Source: Thalassococcus halodurans (GTDB lineage Bacteria; Pseudomonadota; Alphaproteobacteria; Rhodobacterales; Rhodobacteraceae). From it: a stretch of 64,000 bases of DNA. Location: positions 248,001-312,000 of the forward strand of contig NZ_FNUZ01000003.1 in assembly GCF_900108225.1 (NCBI RefSeq), given 5' to 3'. Below are positions 43,270-51,905 of this stretch, one piece after another. A program made the translations under genes and the position numbers. The notes below the pieces were generated by a model. It was not told the origin of the DNA and did no database searches. It was given only the letters and a program-made list of their open reading frames with translations. Numbering within the stretch: the first letter of the stretch is position 1; every line of letters starts with the position of its first letter.

Positions 43270-44240
43270 ACCGTATTCTTGTTACCGGCGGCGCAGGGTA
43301 TCTTGGCCGCGCTATTGTGTCTGAAGCCCGCAAAAACGGTATCGCCGTCACGGCCATCGTGCGCAGCAAATATCCCCTGTCGTGGAAAAATGATGACGGC
43401 ATCCGCATCGTGAACGCCGATCTGGCGGAATTCGACGTACAGGAAACCTTGGCCGCTGCTGCCTCGGATGCCGACGTGATCGTGCATGCCGCCGGTCACA
43501 TGGGCAACGAAAAGGCCCCGCACGACCGCGACACGCTGCGCGCCACCGATCATTTGCTGAAGGCCCTGGAAAACGCCCCCGCACGGCGTTTTGTTCTGGT
43601 CAGTTCGATGTCGGTCTATGACTATCTGACGGTCAAACCCGGCGGCACCGTGACCGAGGCGACCAAGGTTGAATCCCCCGACAAGGCGCGTGATGTCTAC
43701 ACGGCGTCCAAGTTGCGGCAGGAACATCTGTGTCAGGTGTTTTGCGAACAGGACGGACGCGGGTTGTGGATGCTGCGGATCGGTCTGGTCTATTCCAAGG
43801 ATCAGTTATCAACCGCCCACACCGGTCAAAAATTCGGGCCTGTAATGGTGCAGGTCGGTAAAAAGGGCGAGGTCCCCGTCGTCCATGTTCACATGGCAGC
43901 CAAAGCGATCATTGCAGCGGTTCTGACCGATCCGGACGGCACAAAGGCGCTGAATATCCTTGATGATGACCGCCCCAGCCGCCTGCGCGTTATTGATGCC
44001 ATCGGTGACAAAGGCGGGCCACGATTTGCGGTGCAGGTGTCCTTCCCCACGGCTTTGGTTCTGGCCAAACTGGCGCGGCCCTTTGCGCGCTACGTACCGG
44101 GACTTTTGAAAGAACGCATTCTGCGGGCGCGGATGATGGAGCTGAAGTACCCTAACGACGCCATGCACAAGGCGCTGAACGTCTCAAGCGACACGACCTT
44201 TGAAGAGCTGATGCAGATCCCTGCCGAGGATGCCGCATGA
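43257..44240 (+). CDS. NAD-dependent epimerase/dehydratase (extended SDR)
   Basis: About 327 residues. I favour the TTG at 43257 because GGAG lies 8 bases upstream; a TTG at 43233 is the alternative. LVTGGAGYLGRA is the NAD-binding loop, DVIVHAAGHMG follows, and SSMSVYDY with YTASK supplies the Ser-Tyr-Lys catalytic set. It would epimerise or dehydrate a nucleotide-activated sugar. It is coupled to the oxidoreductase upstream and to the GT4 gene downstream (ATGA). Confidence 0.85.
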   Translation: MGDVNRILVTGGAGYLGRAIVSEARKNGIAVTAIVRSKYPLSWKNDDGIRIVNADLAEFDVQETLAAAASDADVIVHAAGHMGNEKAPHDRDTLRATDHLLKALENAPARRFVLVSSMSVYDYLTVKPGGTVTEATKVESPDKARDVYTASKLRQEHLCQVFCEQDGRGLWMLRIGLVYSKDQLSTAHTGQKFGPVMVQVGKKGEVPVVHVHMAAKAIIAAVLTDPDGTKALNILDDDRPSRLRVIDAIGDKGGPRFAVQVSFPTALVLAKLARPFARYVPGLLKERILRARMMELKYPNDAMHKALNVSSDTTFEELMQIPAEDAA

Positions 44241-45451
44241 GCCTGCGCAAGATCGCATATCTGACGGGCGAATACCCCCGCGCCTCTGACACCTTCATCC
44301 AGCGAGAGGTCGCGTCCCTGCGCGATCTGGGGCACGAGGTTCAGACATGTTCGATCCGGCGCACAGGCGTTGAACATCTGGTCGGCCCCGAACAGCGCAG
44401 CGACCAGGCCCAGACATTCCACGTTCTGGAAGCCGTGAAATCGACCCTATTCTTGCGCGCATTGGGTCAAAACCTGCGCCAGCCTGCACGGTTTCTGTCC
44501 GCGCTAAAGCTTGCATGGTCCACGGCGCCCAAGGGCATCAAGGGCCGCCTGTACCAGATGATCTATCTGGCCGAGGCGATGGTGCTGGCGACCAAGCTGC
44601 AGGACGCGGGCGTTACCCATCTGCACAACCATATCGCCAAGGCATCCTGCACCGTGGCGATGCTGGCATCGCATCTGTCGGGCATCCCCTACAGCTTTAC
44701 GATCCACGGCCCCGACATCTTTTTCGAACCGCATCACTGGCGGATTGATGAAAAGGCGGCGCGCGCCAAGTTTGTGGCCTGCATTTCCAACTTTGCCCGC
44801 TCGCAACTGATGTGTTTCGCCAAACCCGCCGATTGGGACCGTTTCCATATCGTCCATTGCGGTATCCAGCCTAACCGCTACACCCCGACTGACGTCACCG
44901 AGCCGCACCTTCTGTTCGTCGGTCGTCTGGCCGGTGTCAAAGGCGTACCAATCCTGTTGCAGTCGGTCGCCGATCTGGCCGCAGATATCCCCGCCCTCCG
45001 ACTAACCCTGATCGGCGATGGACCAGATCGGGCCGAATTAGAGACGAAAGCACGTGATCTGGGCATCGCCGACCGCTGCGATTTCGTTGGGTACAAATCC
45101 CAGTCCGAAGTGGCCGAGGCACTGACCAAAGCATCTGTTTTCGTCCTGCCCAGCTTTGCCGAAGGCGTGCCCGTTGTTTTGATGGAGGCGATGGCGGCAG
45201 GCGTCCCCGTGTTGACCACCCGCATCGCTGGCATCCCAGAGCTGGTCGAAGATGGCGTATCGGGAAAACTCGTCGCGCCTGGCGATACGGACGCGCTGAC
45301 AGGGGCACTGAAAGACCTGCTTTCCCCCTCGACAGACCGTCATACCATGGGTCAGGCAGGCCGCGACAAGGTCACACAAGACTTCAACATCGCCACAGAG
45401 GCCGCAAAACTGTCGGCCCTGTTCCAAGGGGATCTGCATGAGCGTGGTTGA
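44237..45451 (+). CDS. GT4-family glycosyltransferase
   Basis: 404 residues. YLTGEYPRASDTFIQREV is the N-terminal start typical of exopolysaccharide GT4 enzymes, and HNHIAKASCTVAMLAS and FTIHGPDIFF follow. LLFVGRLAGVKGVPILL and the E-x7-E motif EGVPVVLME are the donor-binding part. It adds a sugar to the growing lipid-linked repeat on the cytoplasmic face. Start and stop are coupled to neighbours: it overlaps the epimerase by 4 bases and the next glycosyltransferase by 14. Confidence 0.92.
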   Translation: MSLRKIAYLTGEYPRASDTFIQREVASLRDLGHEVQTCSIRRTGVEHLVGPEQRSDQAQTFHVLEAVKSTLFLRALGQNLRQPARFLSALKLAWSTAPKGIKGRLYQMIYLAEAMVLATKLQDAGVTHLHNHIAKASCTVAMLASHLSGIPYSFTIHGPDIFFEPHHWRIDEKAARAKFVACISNFARSQLMCFAKPADWDRFHIVHCGIQPNRYTPTDVTEPHLLFVGRLAGVKGVPILLQSVADLAADIPALRLTLIGDGPDRAELETKARDLGIADRCDFVGYKSQSEVAEALTKASVFVLPSFAEGVPVVLMEAMAAGVPVLTTRIAGIPELVEDGVSGKLVAPGDTDALTGALKDLLSPSTDRHTMGQAGRDKVTQDFNIATEAAKLSALFQGDLHERG

Positions 45452-46409
45452 CGCCATTCTGATCGGCCGCAACGAAGGGGCCCGCATCGAAGCGTCGCTT
45501 GCCAGCCTGAAGGGCCAAGCGCGGCGGATCATCTTTGTGGACAGTGGATCAACAGATGACAGCGTCGCCAAGGCGCGCGCCGCAGGTGTCGAGGTCGTGG
45601 AACTGGACAACTCCATCCCCCACTCTGCCGCTCGCGCCCGTAACGCCGGTTTTGCAGCGGCCATGGCCCATGACACGCCCCCCGATTACGTGCAGTTCAT
45701 TGATGGCGATTGCCAGACGATCGCCGGCTGGGTCGCCAAGGGCGCTGCCTTTCTGGATGCCAATCCGGGTCATTATCTGGTCACAGGCTGGACCCGCGAA
45801 ATCAACCGCGATGCGTCGGTCTATAACCAGATGTGCGATGTCGAATGGCTTCGTCCTGCTGGCCCCATTCAGGCATGCAGCGGCAATATGATGGTCCGCG
45901 CCAGCGCCTTTGATCAGATCGGCGGCTTCAACATGGCCGTGATCGCGGCAGAGGATGACGACCTTTGCGTGCGGCTGGCCAAAGCTGGCGGCAAGCTGGA
46001 ACGCATCCCCGAAGACATGACGCGCCACGATGCGGCGACCTACAAGTTCAGCCAGTGGTGGCGACGTGCCGAACGGACCGGCCATGGTTTTGGTCAGGTG
46101 GGCCATCTGCACCCCGATTATTTCGTGCGCGAACGGCAACGGATGCTGATCTACGCGCTGGCCGTGCCGCTCGCGACCTTGGTTCTGCTGGCCTTGATTG
46201 GCTGGCCTGCCTTGCTGCTGTTGTTGATCTATCCGCTGAACTGGTGGCGCACGGCCAAGGGGCTGATGGCAGAAGGACTGCCTGCATCCGAGGCGCGCCG
46301 TCACGCGGTCTTGCTGACCATTTCCAAATTTCCGAACCTGCAGGGATACCTTCGTTTCCATCTTCGCAGGCTCACCGGCGCGGACATGCGCCTGATCGAG
46401 TACAAGTAA
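45438..46409 (+). CDS. GT2-family glycosyltransferase, membrane-anchored
   Basis: 323 residues. Motifs of the GT-A fold are present: VDSGSTDDS (34-42), the DGD metal motif (89-91), AEDDDL near 172-177 and SQWWRRAERTG (Q-x-x-R-like). Two C-terminal membrane segments (about 235-272) tether it to the inner membrane, as in many exopolysaccharide GT2 enzymes. It should transfer a sugar to the repeat unit. AGGGG lies 7 bases upstream. It overlaps the GT4 gene by 14 bases. Confidence 0.9.
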   Translation: MSVVDAILIGRNEGARIEASLASLKGQARRIIFVDSGSTDDSVAKARAAGVEVVELDNSIPHSAARARNAGFAAAMAHDTPPDYVQFIDGDCQTIAGWVAKGAAFLDANPGHYLVTGWTREINRDASVYNQMCDVEWLRPAGPIQACSGNMMVRASAFDQIGGFNMAVIAAEDDDLCVRLAKAGGKLERIPEDMTRHDAATYKFSQWWRRAERTGHGFGQVGHLHPDYFVRERQRMLIYALAVPLATLVLLALIGWPALLLLLIYPLNWWRTAKGLMAEGLPASEARRHAVLLTISKFPNLQGYLRFHLRRLTGADMRLIEYK

Positions 46410-46419
46410 GGGGCCAGAT

Positions 46420-48519
46420 ATGTCCGATCCGATACGCGTAGGTTTGATTGGCGCAGGCTATATCGCCACATGGCATGCCGAGGCGCTGCGCGACACCCGT
46501 GGTGTTACAGTCGCCGCCGTTGCCGACACATCCCGCGCCGCCGCCGAGGGGTTGGCCGCAGCGTTCGGCGCGCAGGCGTTCGGGTCGGTGGACGAGCTGA
46601 TCGAAAGCGGCACATGCGATGCTGTGCACATCCTGACGCCGCCGCATATCCACAAAGACATCGCCATCCAGTGCCTGAACGCAGGCCTGCACGTGACCGT
46701 TGAAAAGCCTGTCGCCACAAGCGCCGATGACACCCGCGCCATGACAAAAGCGGCGGAAAAATCCGGCGCGCGGTTTCACCCTGGCCATAACTTCCTTGGC
46801 CTGCCGTCCTATGAACGGCTGAAGGACATGGTTACCGATGGCACATTGGGCCGTGTATCATCAGCAGAACTGACATGGGCATTGCCCTTGGCACCCTTGC
46901 GGTCCGGTCCCTATAACCTCTGGCTGCTACGCGAACCGCGCAATCTGCTGTTGGAACTAGGCCCGCACCTGATGGCCTTTGCTGTCGATCTGTTCGGGCC
47001 TGTCACGGTTGAGCACACGATCCTGTCCAAACCCGTGGACCTGCCCGGCGACGACACACGCCCCCAGATGTTCCGCATTCTGGCAAGGGCGGGCGATGTT
47101 GATCTGAACATTACGGTCAGCATGGTAGAAAGCGTCGATGACCGATCTGTCACGCTGCGCGGATCATCCGGCCGTGCCCGTCTGGATTTCGCGGCCGATA
47201 CGCTTGTCGTGGACCGTGAAAACACATCGGATCTGATCGTGAACCCGCTGCGCCGCCAGCTGGATATGTCGGCCCAGCATCTGCGCGAAGGGATGCGCAA
47301 TCTGTTTGTGCAGACCAAATCCCTGAACAAACAAAGCGCCTATGGTCAGAGCTTTCGCGGCATGAACCGCGCGATCTATGGCAATCTGGACAAACCCGCC
47401 GACCCGCGTTTCAGCGCAGAGGCTGCCGTTCAGGTGATGCAGGCGCTGGATGATGCTTTGGCTTTGGTCCCCGCAGACCAACTGGCCGTCGCAGCCCCCG
47501 CCGTCAAAACGCGCGATCCCAAACCGACGGCGATGGTTATCGGCGGCACAGGGTTCATTGGTCGTGCGCTGACCCGCGCATTGGTGGCCCAAGGCCGCGA
47601 CGTGCGCGTGCTGTCCCGTGGCAAAACCGGCCCCTTCCCCGATCTGCCGGATCAGGTGGAAACCGTCGGTGTATCCCTGAAAGACCGCGAAGGGCTGACC
47701 GATGCGATGCGGGGCATGGACGTGGTGTTCAACCTTGCCCGCGCCATGGGGACGTCTTGGGAAGACTGTCTGATCAACGATGTGGGTGTGGCCGAAACGA
47801 TTGCCGAGGCGGCGATGGGCGCGGGTGTCAAACGGCTGGTCTACACCGGCACCATCGCCAGCTACGACATGTCAGACCCCAACGTGAAAATTACCGAGGA
47901 TCTGGGCTTCCCCGATGATATGACCGACCGGAACCTGTATGCGCGGTCCAAGGCGGAATGCGAACGCCGCCTGATGGCCATGCACAAGGATCGCGGCCTG
48001 CCGCTGACCATCGCACGGCCCGGTATTGTGATCGGCCCCGGCGGCCCGCTGCAACACTGGGGCATCGGCCGCTGGCACGGGGCCGGTGCGGTGCGCATCT
48101 GGGGGCATGGCAACAACATCCTGCCGTTTGTTCTGAATGACGACGTAGCAGATGGCCTGATCCGCATGGCCGAAGACGACGCCGCACTGGGCGAAGACTT
48201 CAACCTTGTGGGTGAGCCGATGATGTCGGGTCGCGATTACTTTGCCGCGATCCATCAGGTCTATGGCGCCAAGCTCCGCGTTTCGGGATCAAATCTGAAC
48301 CTGCTGTTCGCGGCAGATGCAGTGAAACACGTGCTGAAAAAACACGCGCTGCGCCGGACCGGCCTGACGCGCCCGTCGTTGGCCGATTGGAAAAGCCGCG
48401 CGCATTTTTCGCCGTTTGTGAATGACAAACCCAAAACCATGTTAGGTTGGGCACCAGAAGCGGATCGCAGCGCCTTTGTCGAAAAAGGGATCAAAGAGGC
48501 CAACCTGTTTGGCTTCTGA
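46420..48519 (+). CDS. Gfo/Idh/MocA oxidoreductase fused to an NAD-dependent epimerase
   Basis: A 699-residue two-domain protein. Residues 1 to about 355 form a Gfo/Idh/MocA oxidoreductase: VGLIGAGYIATWHA at 7-20 and EKP at 95-97. From about 370 an extended SDR epimerase begins (VIGGTGFIGRALTRAL, LVYTGTIASYDM, LYARSKAE with the Tyr-x3-Lys). The fusion should channel a sugar-nucleotide between oxidation and epimerisation. The unfused version of both activities lies 2.2 kb upstream in the same operon. AAGGGG upstream supports the start. The substrate is unknown. Confidence 0.87.
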   Translation: MSDPIRVGLIGAGYIATWHAEALRDTRGVTVAAVADTSRAAAEGLAAAFGAQAFGSVDELIESGTCDAVHILTPPHIHKDIAIQCLNAGLHVTVEKPVATSADDTRAMTKAAEKSGARFHPGHNFLGLPSYERLKDMVTDGTLGRVSSAELTWALPLAPLRSGPYNLWLLREPRNLLLELGPHLMAFAVDLFGPVTVEHTILSKPVDLPGDDTRPQMFRILARAGDVDLNITVSMVESVDDRSVTLRGSSGRARLDFAADTLVVDRENTSDLIVNPLRRQLDMSAQHLREGMRNLFVQTKSLNKQSAYGQSFRGMNRAIYGNLDKPADPRFSAEAAVQVMQALDDALALVPADQLAVAAPAVKTRDPKPTAMVIGGTGFIGRALTRALVAQGRDVRVLSRGKTGPFPDLPDQVETVGVSLKDREGLTDAMRGMDVVFNLARAMGTSWEDCLINDVGVAETIAEAAMGAGVKRLVYTGTIASYDMSDPNVKITEDLGFPDDMTDRNLYARSKAECERRLMAMHKDRGLPLTIARPGIVIGPGGPLQHWGIGRWHGAGAVRIWGHGNNILPFVLNDDVADGLIRMAEDDAALGEDFNLVGEPMMSGRDYFAAIHQVYGAKLRVSGSNLNLLFAADAVKHVLKKHALRRTGLTRPSLADWKSRAHFSPFVNDKPKTMLGWAPEADRSAFVEKGIKEANLFGF

Positions 48520-48521
48520 TC

Positions 48522-48570
48522 CAGATTGTTAACAATTCTCCCGATTTCTCCGTATTTTTGACAGATTGTT
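48522..48570. repeat. Direct repeat CAGATTGTT with an embedded palindrome before the BY-kinase gene
   Basis: CAGATTGTT occurs at 48522-48530 and 48562-48570, 40 bases apart. The first copy is part of the perfect palindrome ATTGTTAACAAT (48525-48536). It lies in the 172-base gap upstream of the BY-kinase-like gene and could be a regulator site. Confidence 0.35.
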
Positions 48571-48691
48571 CTGATGAAAGAGACGCTGTTGAGTGCAGTA
48601 AATAATCGGGTACGGGGTAAGGATTGATGACAATCCGGCCAATCATCAGCCAGAAAATGACGCCCCATTTGCGGGCGCTAAAGGTGTTGCC

Positions 48692-49744
48692 ATGACCCAA
48701 CGCCCCAAATTCACACGCAAAAAACGCGCAGGCGCTCAATCCCTCCCCGAGATCGAGCCAGCCGTTCCTGCGCCGCAAATCGATGATACAGAACGTAAGC
48801 AAGCCGAGATCAGGGCACGCCAGGCCGAAGAGGCCGCCGCTGCCGCCAAAGCACGCGCCGCTGAGGAAGAGGCCGAGCGTCAACGTCTTGCCGAACAACT
48901 GCGCCGCGTCGAAGAAGAACGAAAAGCCGAGGCTCGGCGTCAGGCCGAAGCTGAACAAGCTGCAGCCGCTCAATCAGCCCAGCCCGAACCCGAATACGTT
49001 CCCGACGCCCCTACGCTGAGCGATTGGGACAGTTTGGGAACCGTTTCGCTGGATGCCGCGACGCTGGATCGCCACCGTATCATCACGGGCACGCGCAAAG
49101 ACGGCGCGCACACGACATTCGACGTGCTGCGCACCCGTTTGCTTCAGGCGCTGTCGGAAAAGGGCTGGAAGCGCGTTGCCATCACCTCGCCCACGCAAGG
49201 TTGTGGCAAAACATTCACAGCGGCCAATCTGGCGCTGAGCCTGTCGCGTCAGGAAAATTGCCGAACGCTGCTGTTGGATTTTGACATGCGCCGCCCGTCG
49301 CTGGCCAAAGTGCTGGGCGTTCAGAACCCCGGATCCATCGGCGAGATGCTTCGAGGTACCAAAGACCCGCAGGACCACATCAAACGGTTGGGCCCGAACA
49401 CGCTACATGCGGGTCAGAACATTGCGTTCGGATTGAACGATTCCGCCGAATCCTACGCCTCGGAACTGCTGCTTGATCCCCGCACAGGGGCCGCACTGGA
49501 CGATCTTGAAGAACGGCTGAATCCGGACGTCATCCTGTTTGATCTGCCGCCCGCCCTGTTTTCAGACGACGTTCTGGCGCTGCAACCGCATCTGGATGGC
49601 GTTTTGCTGGTTGTGGGTGGCGGTGTCACCACACAGGCCGAAATCCAAGAGGTCGAAAGCCGTCTGGGCGAAGCGACGCCCCTATTGGGCATCGTCCTGA
49701 ACAAGGCCGAAGGCGTGCACAGCGCGAATTACGAATACTTCTGA
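48692..49744 (+). CDS. BY-kinase-like (CpsD/CapB) ATPase with charged N-terminal extension
   Basis: 350 residues. Residues about 33-95 are an Ala/Glu/Arg-rich helical, probably coiled-coil stretch. The catalytic domain has a variant Walker A SPTQGCGKT (166-174), Walker A' LLLDFDMRRPS (193-203) and Walker B VILFDLPP (280-287). This is the bacterial tyrosine kinase that works with a Wzz-type partner to control chain length and export. A classical C-terminal tyrosine cluster is missing; only two tyrosines occur in the final NYEYF. The partner Wzz gene is convergent, 4 bases away. Confidence 0.85.
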   Translation: MTQRPKFTRKKRAGAQSLPEIEPAVPAPQIDDTERKQAEIRARQAEEAAAAAKARAAEEEAERQRLAEQLRRVEEERKAEARRQAEAEQAAAAQSAQPEPEYVPDAPTLSDWDSLGTVSLDAATLDRHRIITGTRKDGAHTTFDVLRTRLLQALSEKGWKRVAITSPTQGCGKTFTAANLALSLSRQENCRTLLLDFDMRRPSLAKVLGVQNPGSIGEMLRGTKDPQDHIKRLGPNTLHAGQNIAFGLNDSAESYASELLLDPRTGAALDDLEERLNPDVILFDLPPALFSDDVLALQPHLDGVLLVVGGGVTTQAEIQEVESRLGEATPLLGIVLNKAEGVHSANYEYF

Positions 49745-49748
49745 CGGA

Positions 49749-51065
49749 TCAGTTGCCCGCCCGCATCGGGAGGATTCGACCCAGCAAGCCTTCCGGCCCG
49801 AACACATAGACAATCGCTGCGCCCAACCCGAGCAGTAGCGCAAAGATGCGTCCAACCCATTTCCACCGATTGTTCCGATCATCGCGTTTTGTGGTGATCA
49901 CCGGAATGGACACCACGGGTTTGACACCCAGTGCGCGTTCAAGTTGGGCCGCAGTGCGGATCGCGGGGTTCAGCAGCTCCAGAACAAAGGCCACACCCAG
50001 CGCCAGCATGCCGGACCCCAGAATACCGGCGACCATGATTTTCAGCGCGCTGGTGGAAATGGGTGCCTCGGGTACCATGGCGGCTTCTAGCACATCCATA
50101 CGTGCGGACTGCTGCTGAGCTTCCAGCATCTGTTCCATCTGCGCATCCGAACGGCGCTGTGTGACGATGGTGTACTGTTCCTGCAATTGGGCAAGATCAC
50201 GTTCCAATGCATCCAGACGGCGCTCGACCTCGGGGGAACGGGCCATCGCCTCTTCGATCTCGGAAATACGGGTTTCGACAACGTTGCGCTGCTGGATCAA
50301 CAGTGCGACCTGCTGCTCAACGACACCTTCGCGCTGACGGCCGGTACTGTTTTGCAGCGTCACAATTTCCTGATCAAGTTCCAGCTTGGTGTCTTCCAGC
50401 GTCGCCAGTTGATCGCGCAGGGCGGTTTGGGCGGTGGGCAGTGCATCCGTATTGGCGGATTTAAACGCCGAAATTTCGGCTGCGGCCTTGTCGATATCTG
50501 TGCTGAGACGATCCTGTTCCGCATCAAAGAAGCTGAGCGCATCACGGGCCTGCGCCAGTCCCTGTTCACGGGCCTGTTCAATCACGGATGTCATCAGATC
50601 GTTGGCAACGGCAGCGGCCTTTTCAGGATCACCCAGCTGCACCGTAATGCGAAGACCCGACGGCGGGATATCTGTCTGCCATGGCTGCGCACCTGCGCGG
50701 ATTTGTTCCACCAGAACGGACTGACGCATTTCGAATACGCGTTCGATCATCGACAGGCTGGGATCCATGAACAGATCATAGCGATCCATGATCTCGATCA
50801 GGTTATCGCGGGCCATCATCTGCTGTTCGATCAACCGCACCTGACGGGCGGGATCGCGTTGTTGGCGGACAGGCATGCCGATGCGCACCGGCTCTTCGAT
50901 CCGTGCATCCTGAATCTGGATGACAGAGATAGCCTGATACAGCTTAGGCTGGGATTTCGCGAACATGGCAGCCGCAAGGCAGCCCAGCACGAAAATGGGA
51001 ATAATCACCCAAGTACGACGGCGAATTGCCGCGAGGAATTCCCCGAGGCTTTGAAACTGGTTCAT
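49749..51065 (-). CDS. Wzz/PCP-type chain-length determinant protein
   Basis: A 438-residue polysaccharide co-polymerase. N-terminal membrane helix at about 16-36, then a Wzz domain (YQAISVIQIQD). A long coiled-coil region spans about 150-320. A second helix lies at about 345-366 and a short third at about 408-427. It sets the length of the polysaccharide and is regulated by the BY-kinase ATPase. The two genes face each other with only 4 bases between stops. It is upstream-separated from the PPTase gene by 165 bases on the same strand. Confidence 0.87.
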   Translation of the reverse strand: MNQFQSLGEFLAAIRRRTWVIIPIFVLGCLAAAMFAKSQPKLYQAISVIQIQDARIEEPVRIGMPVRQQRDPARQVRLIEQQMMARDNLIEIMDRYDLFMDPSLSMIERVFEMRQSVLVEQIRAGAQPWQTDIPPSGLRITVQLGDPEKAAAVANDLMTSVIEQAREQGLAQARDALSFFDAEQDRLSTDIDKAAAEISAFKSANTDALPTAQTALRDQLATLEDTKLELDQEIVTLQNSTGRQREGVVEQQVALLIQQRNVVETRISEIEEAMARSPEVERRLDALERDLAQLQEQYTIVTQRRSDAQMEQMLEAQQQSARMDVLEAAMVPEAPISTSALKIMVAGILGSGMLALGVAFVLELLNPAIRTAAQLERALGVKPVVSIPVITTKRDDRNNRWKWVGRIFALLLGLGAAIVYVFGPEGLLGRILPMRAGN

Positions 51066-51230
51066 CCACTATGCTCCCGCAAAGTCGCCCCCATTGCGTT
51101 CGGAAGTTGCGAATCCCTATCTGAAGAGATTTCGCCATCTTCACGCCACAATCTATCGGAACGGCCCCTTAAAAGCCACAATCCAAACGGGCGGAATCGG
51201 AAACAGTGCATTTCCAAAACCTTCGTTTTC

Positions 51231-51902
51231 TCAGGACTTTACGTGTAAAAATGACGCGCTCAGCGCGCACAATGACAGCCACATATCACCGACATTCCAC
51301 TGCAAGACAGGCAGGCAATCCCCCTTCTTGAAGGGCGGAACGGGGCGCGCGAAACGCAGGCATTTGCCACCATCCGTCAGTTCAAGTGCTCCAAAGCCGA
51401 AAACGGTACGGCTAAGGTTATACTGCGCCTTGTAAGCCGCTTCTTTCAATGAAAACAAACGGGTAGCTGCAATTCCGTGATCATCGGAAATCTGGTCCAG
51501 CTCTTTCTTGGTCCCGATTTCGCGCCGTAGGCTGATGTCCAGACTGCCCGCATCTTCCAGGTCGATACCCAGCCCTGCGTAATCCTCGGAATCGCCGGTG
51601 ATCGCGATGCAGGCAGTGCCGGTGTGGCTGATGCTACCAACGGTGCCCGCAGGCCAGACCGGCGCGCGGTCTTCGGCCATCGGGATGGACACACCGGGCA
51701 GCCCCATTTGCGCCAAGGCCATACGTGCGGCGACTCGGCCAGCGGCAAATTCGGCGCGGCGACCGGACACGGCACGCAGAACAGCGGCCTCTTCCACAGG
51801 GTGCAACGGCGGGTGAACCGCCCCCGGATCAGCAACAGAGACCGTCAATCGACCCGGAAAGTCGATCAAGGACAGGTGCTGTTCCAGATCACAGATGGAC
51901 AT
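51231..51902 (-). CDS. 4'-Phosphopantetheinyl transferase, Sfp/EntD-type
   Basis: 223 residues. RRAEFAAGRVAAR, SISHTG, GIDLED (D114/E116) and FSLKEAAYKA (E154, K158) are the conserved motifs of the Sfp/EntD PPTase family. It transfers phosphopantetheine from CoA to carrier-protein serines and would activate the NRPS PCP (S1415) and the PKS ACP (S1805). It starts 3 bases after the NRPS stop, with GGAAGG inside the NRPS end, so it is the last gene of the PKS-GT2-NRPS-PPTase operon. An enzyme dedicated to the assembly line is likely. Confidence 0.93.
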   Translation of the reverse strand: MSICDLEQHLSLIDFPGRLTVSVADPGAVHPPLHPVEEAAVLRAVSGRRAEFAAGRVAARMALAQMGLPGVSIPMAEDRAPVWPAGTVGSISHTGTACIAITGDSEDYAGLGIDLEDAGSLDISLRREIGTKKELDQISDDHGIAATRLFSLKEAAYKAQYNLSRTVFGFGALELTDGGKCLRFARPVPPFKKGDCLPVLQWNVGDMWLSLCALSASFLHVKS

Positions 51903-51905
51903 AAC

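Noticed and set aside
48558-48586. Perfect TTGACA before the BY-kinase gene as a promoter
   Set aside because: No acceptable -10 element lies at 16-18 bases, so I do not list it as a promoter.
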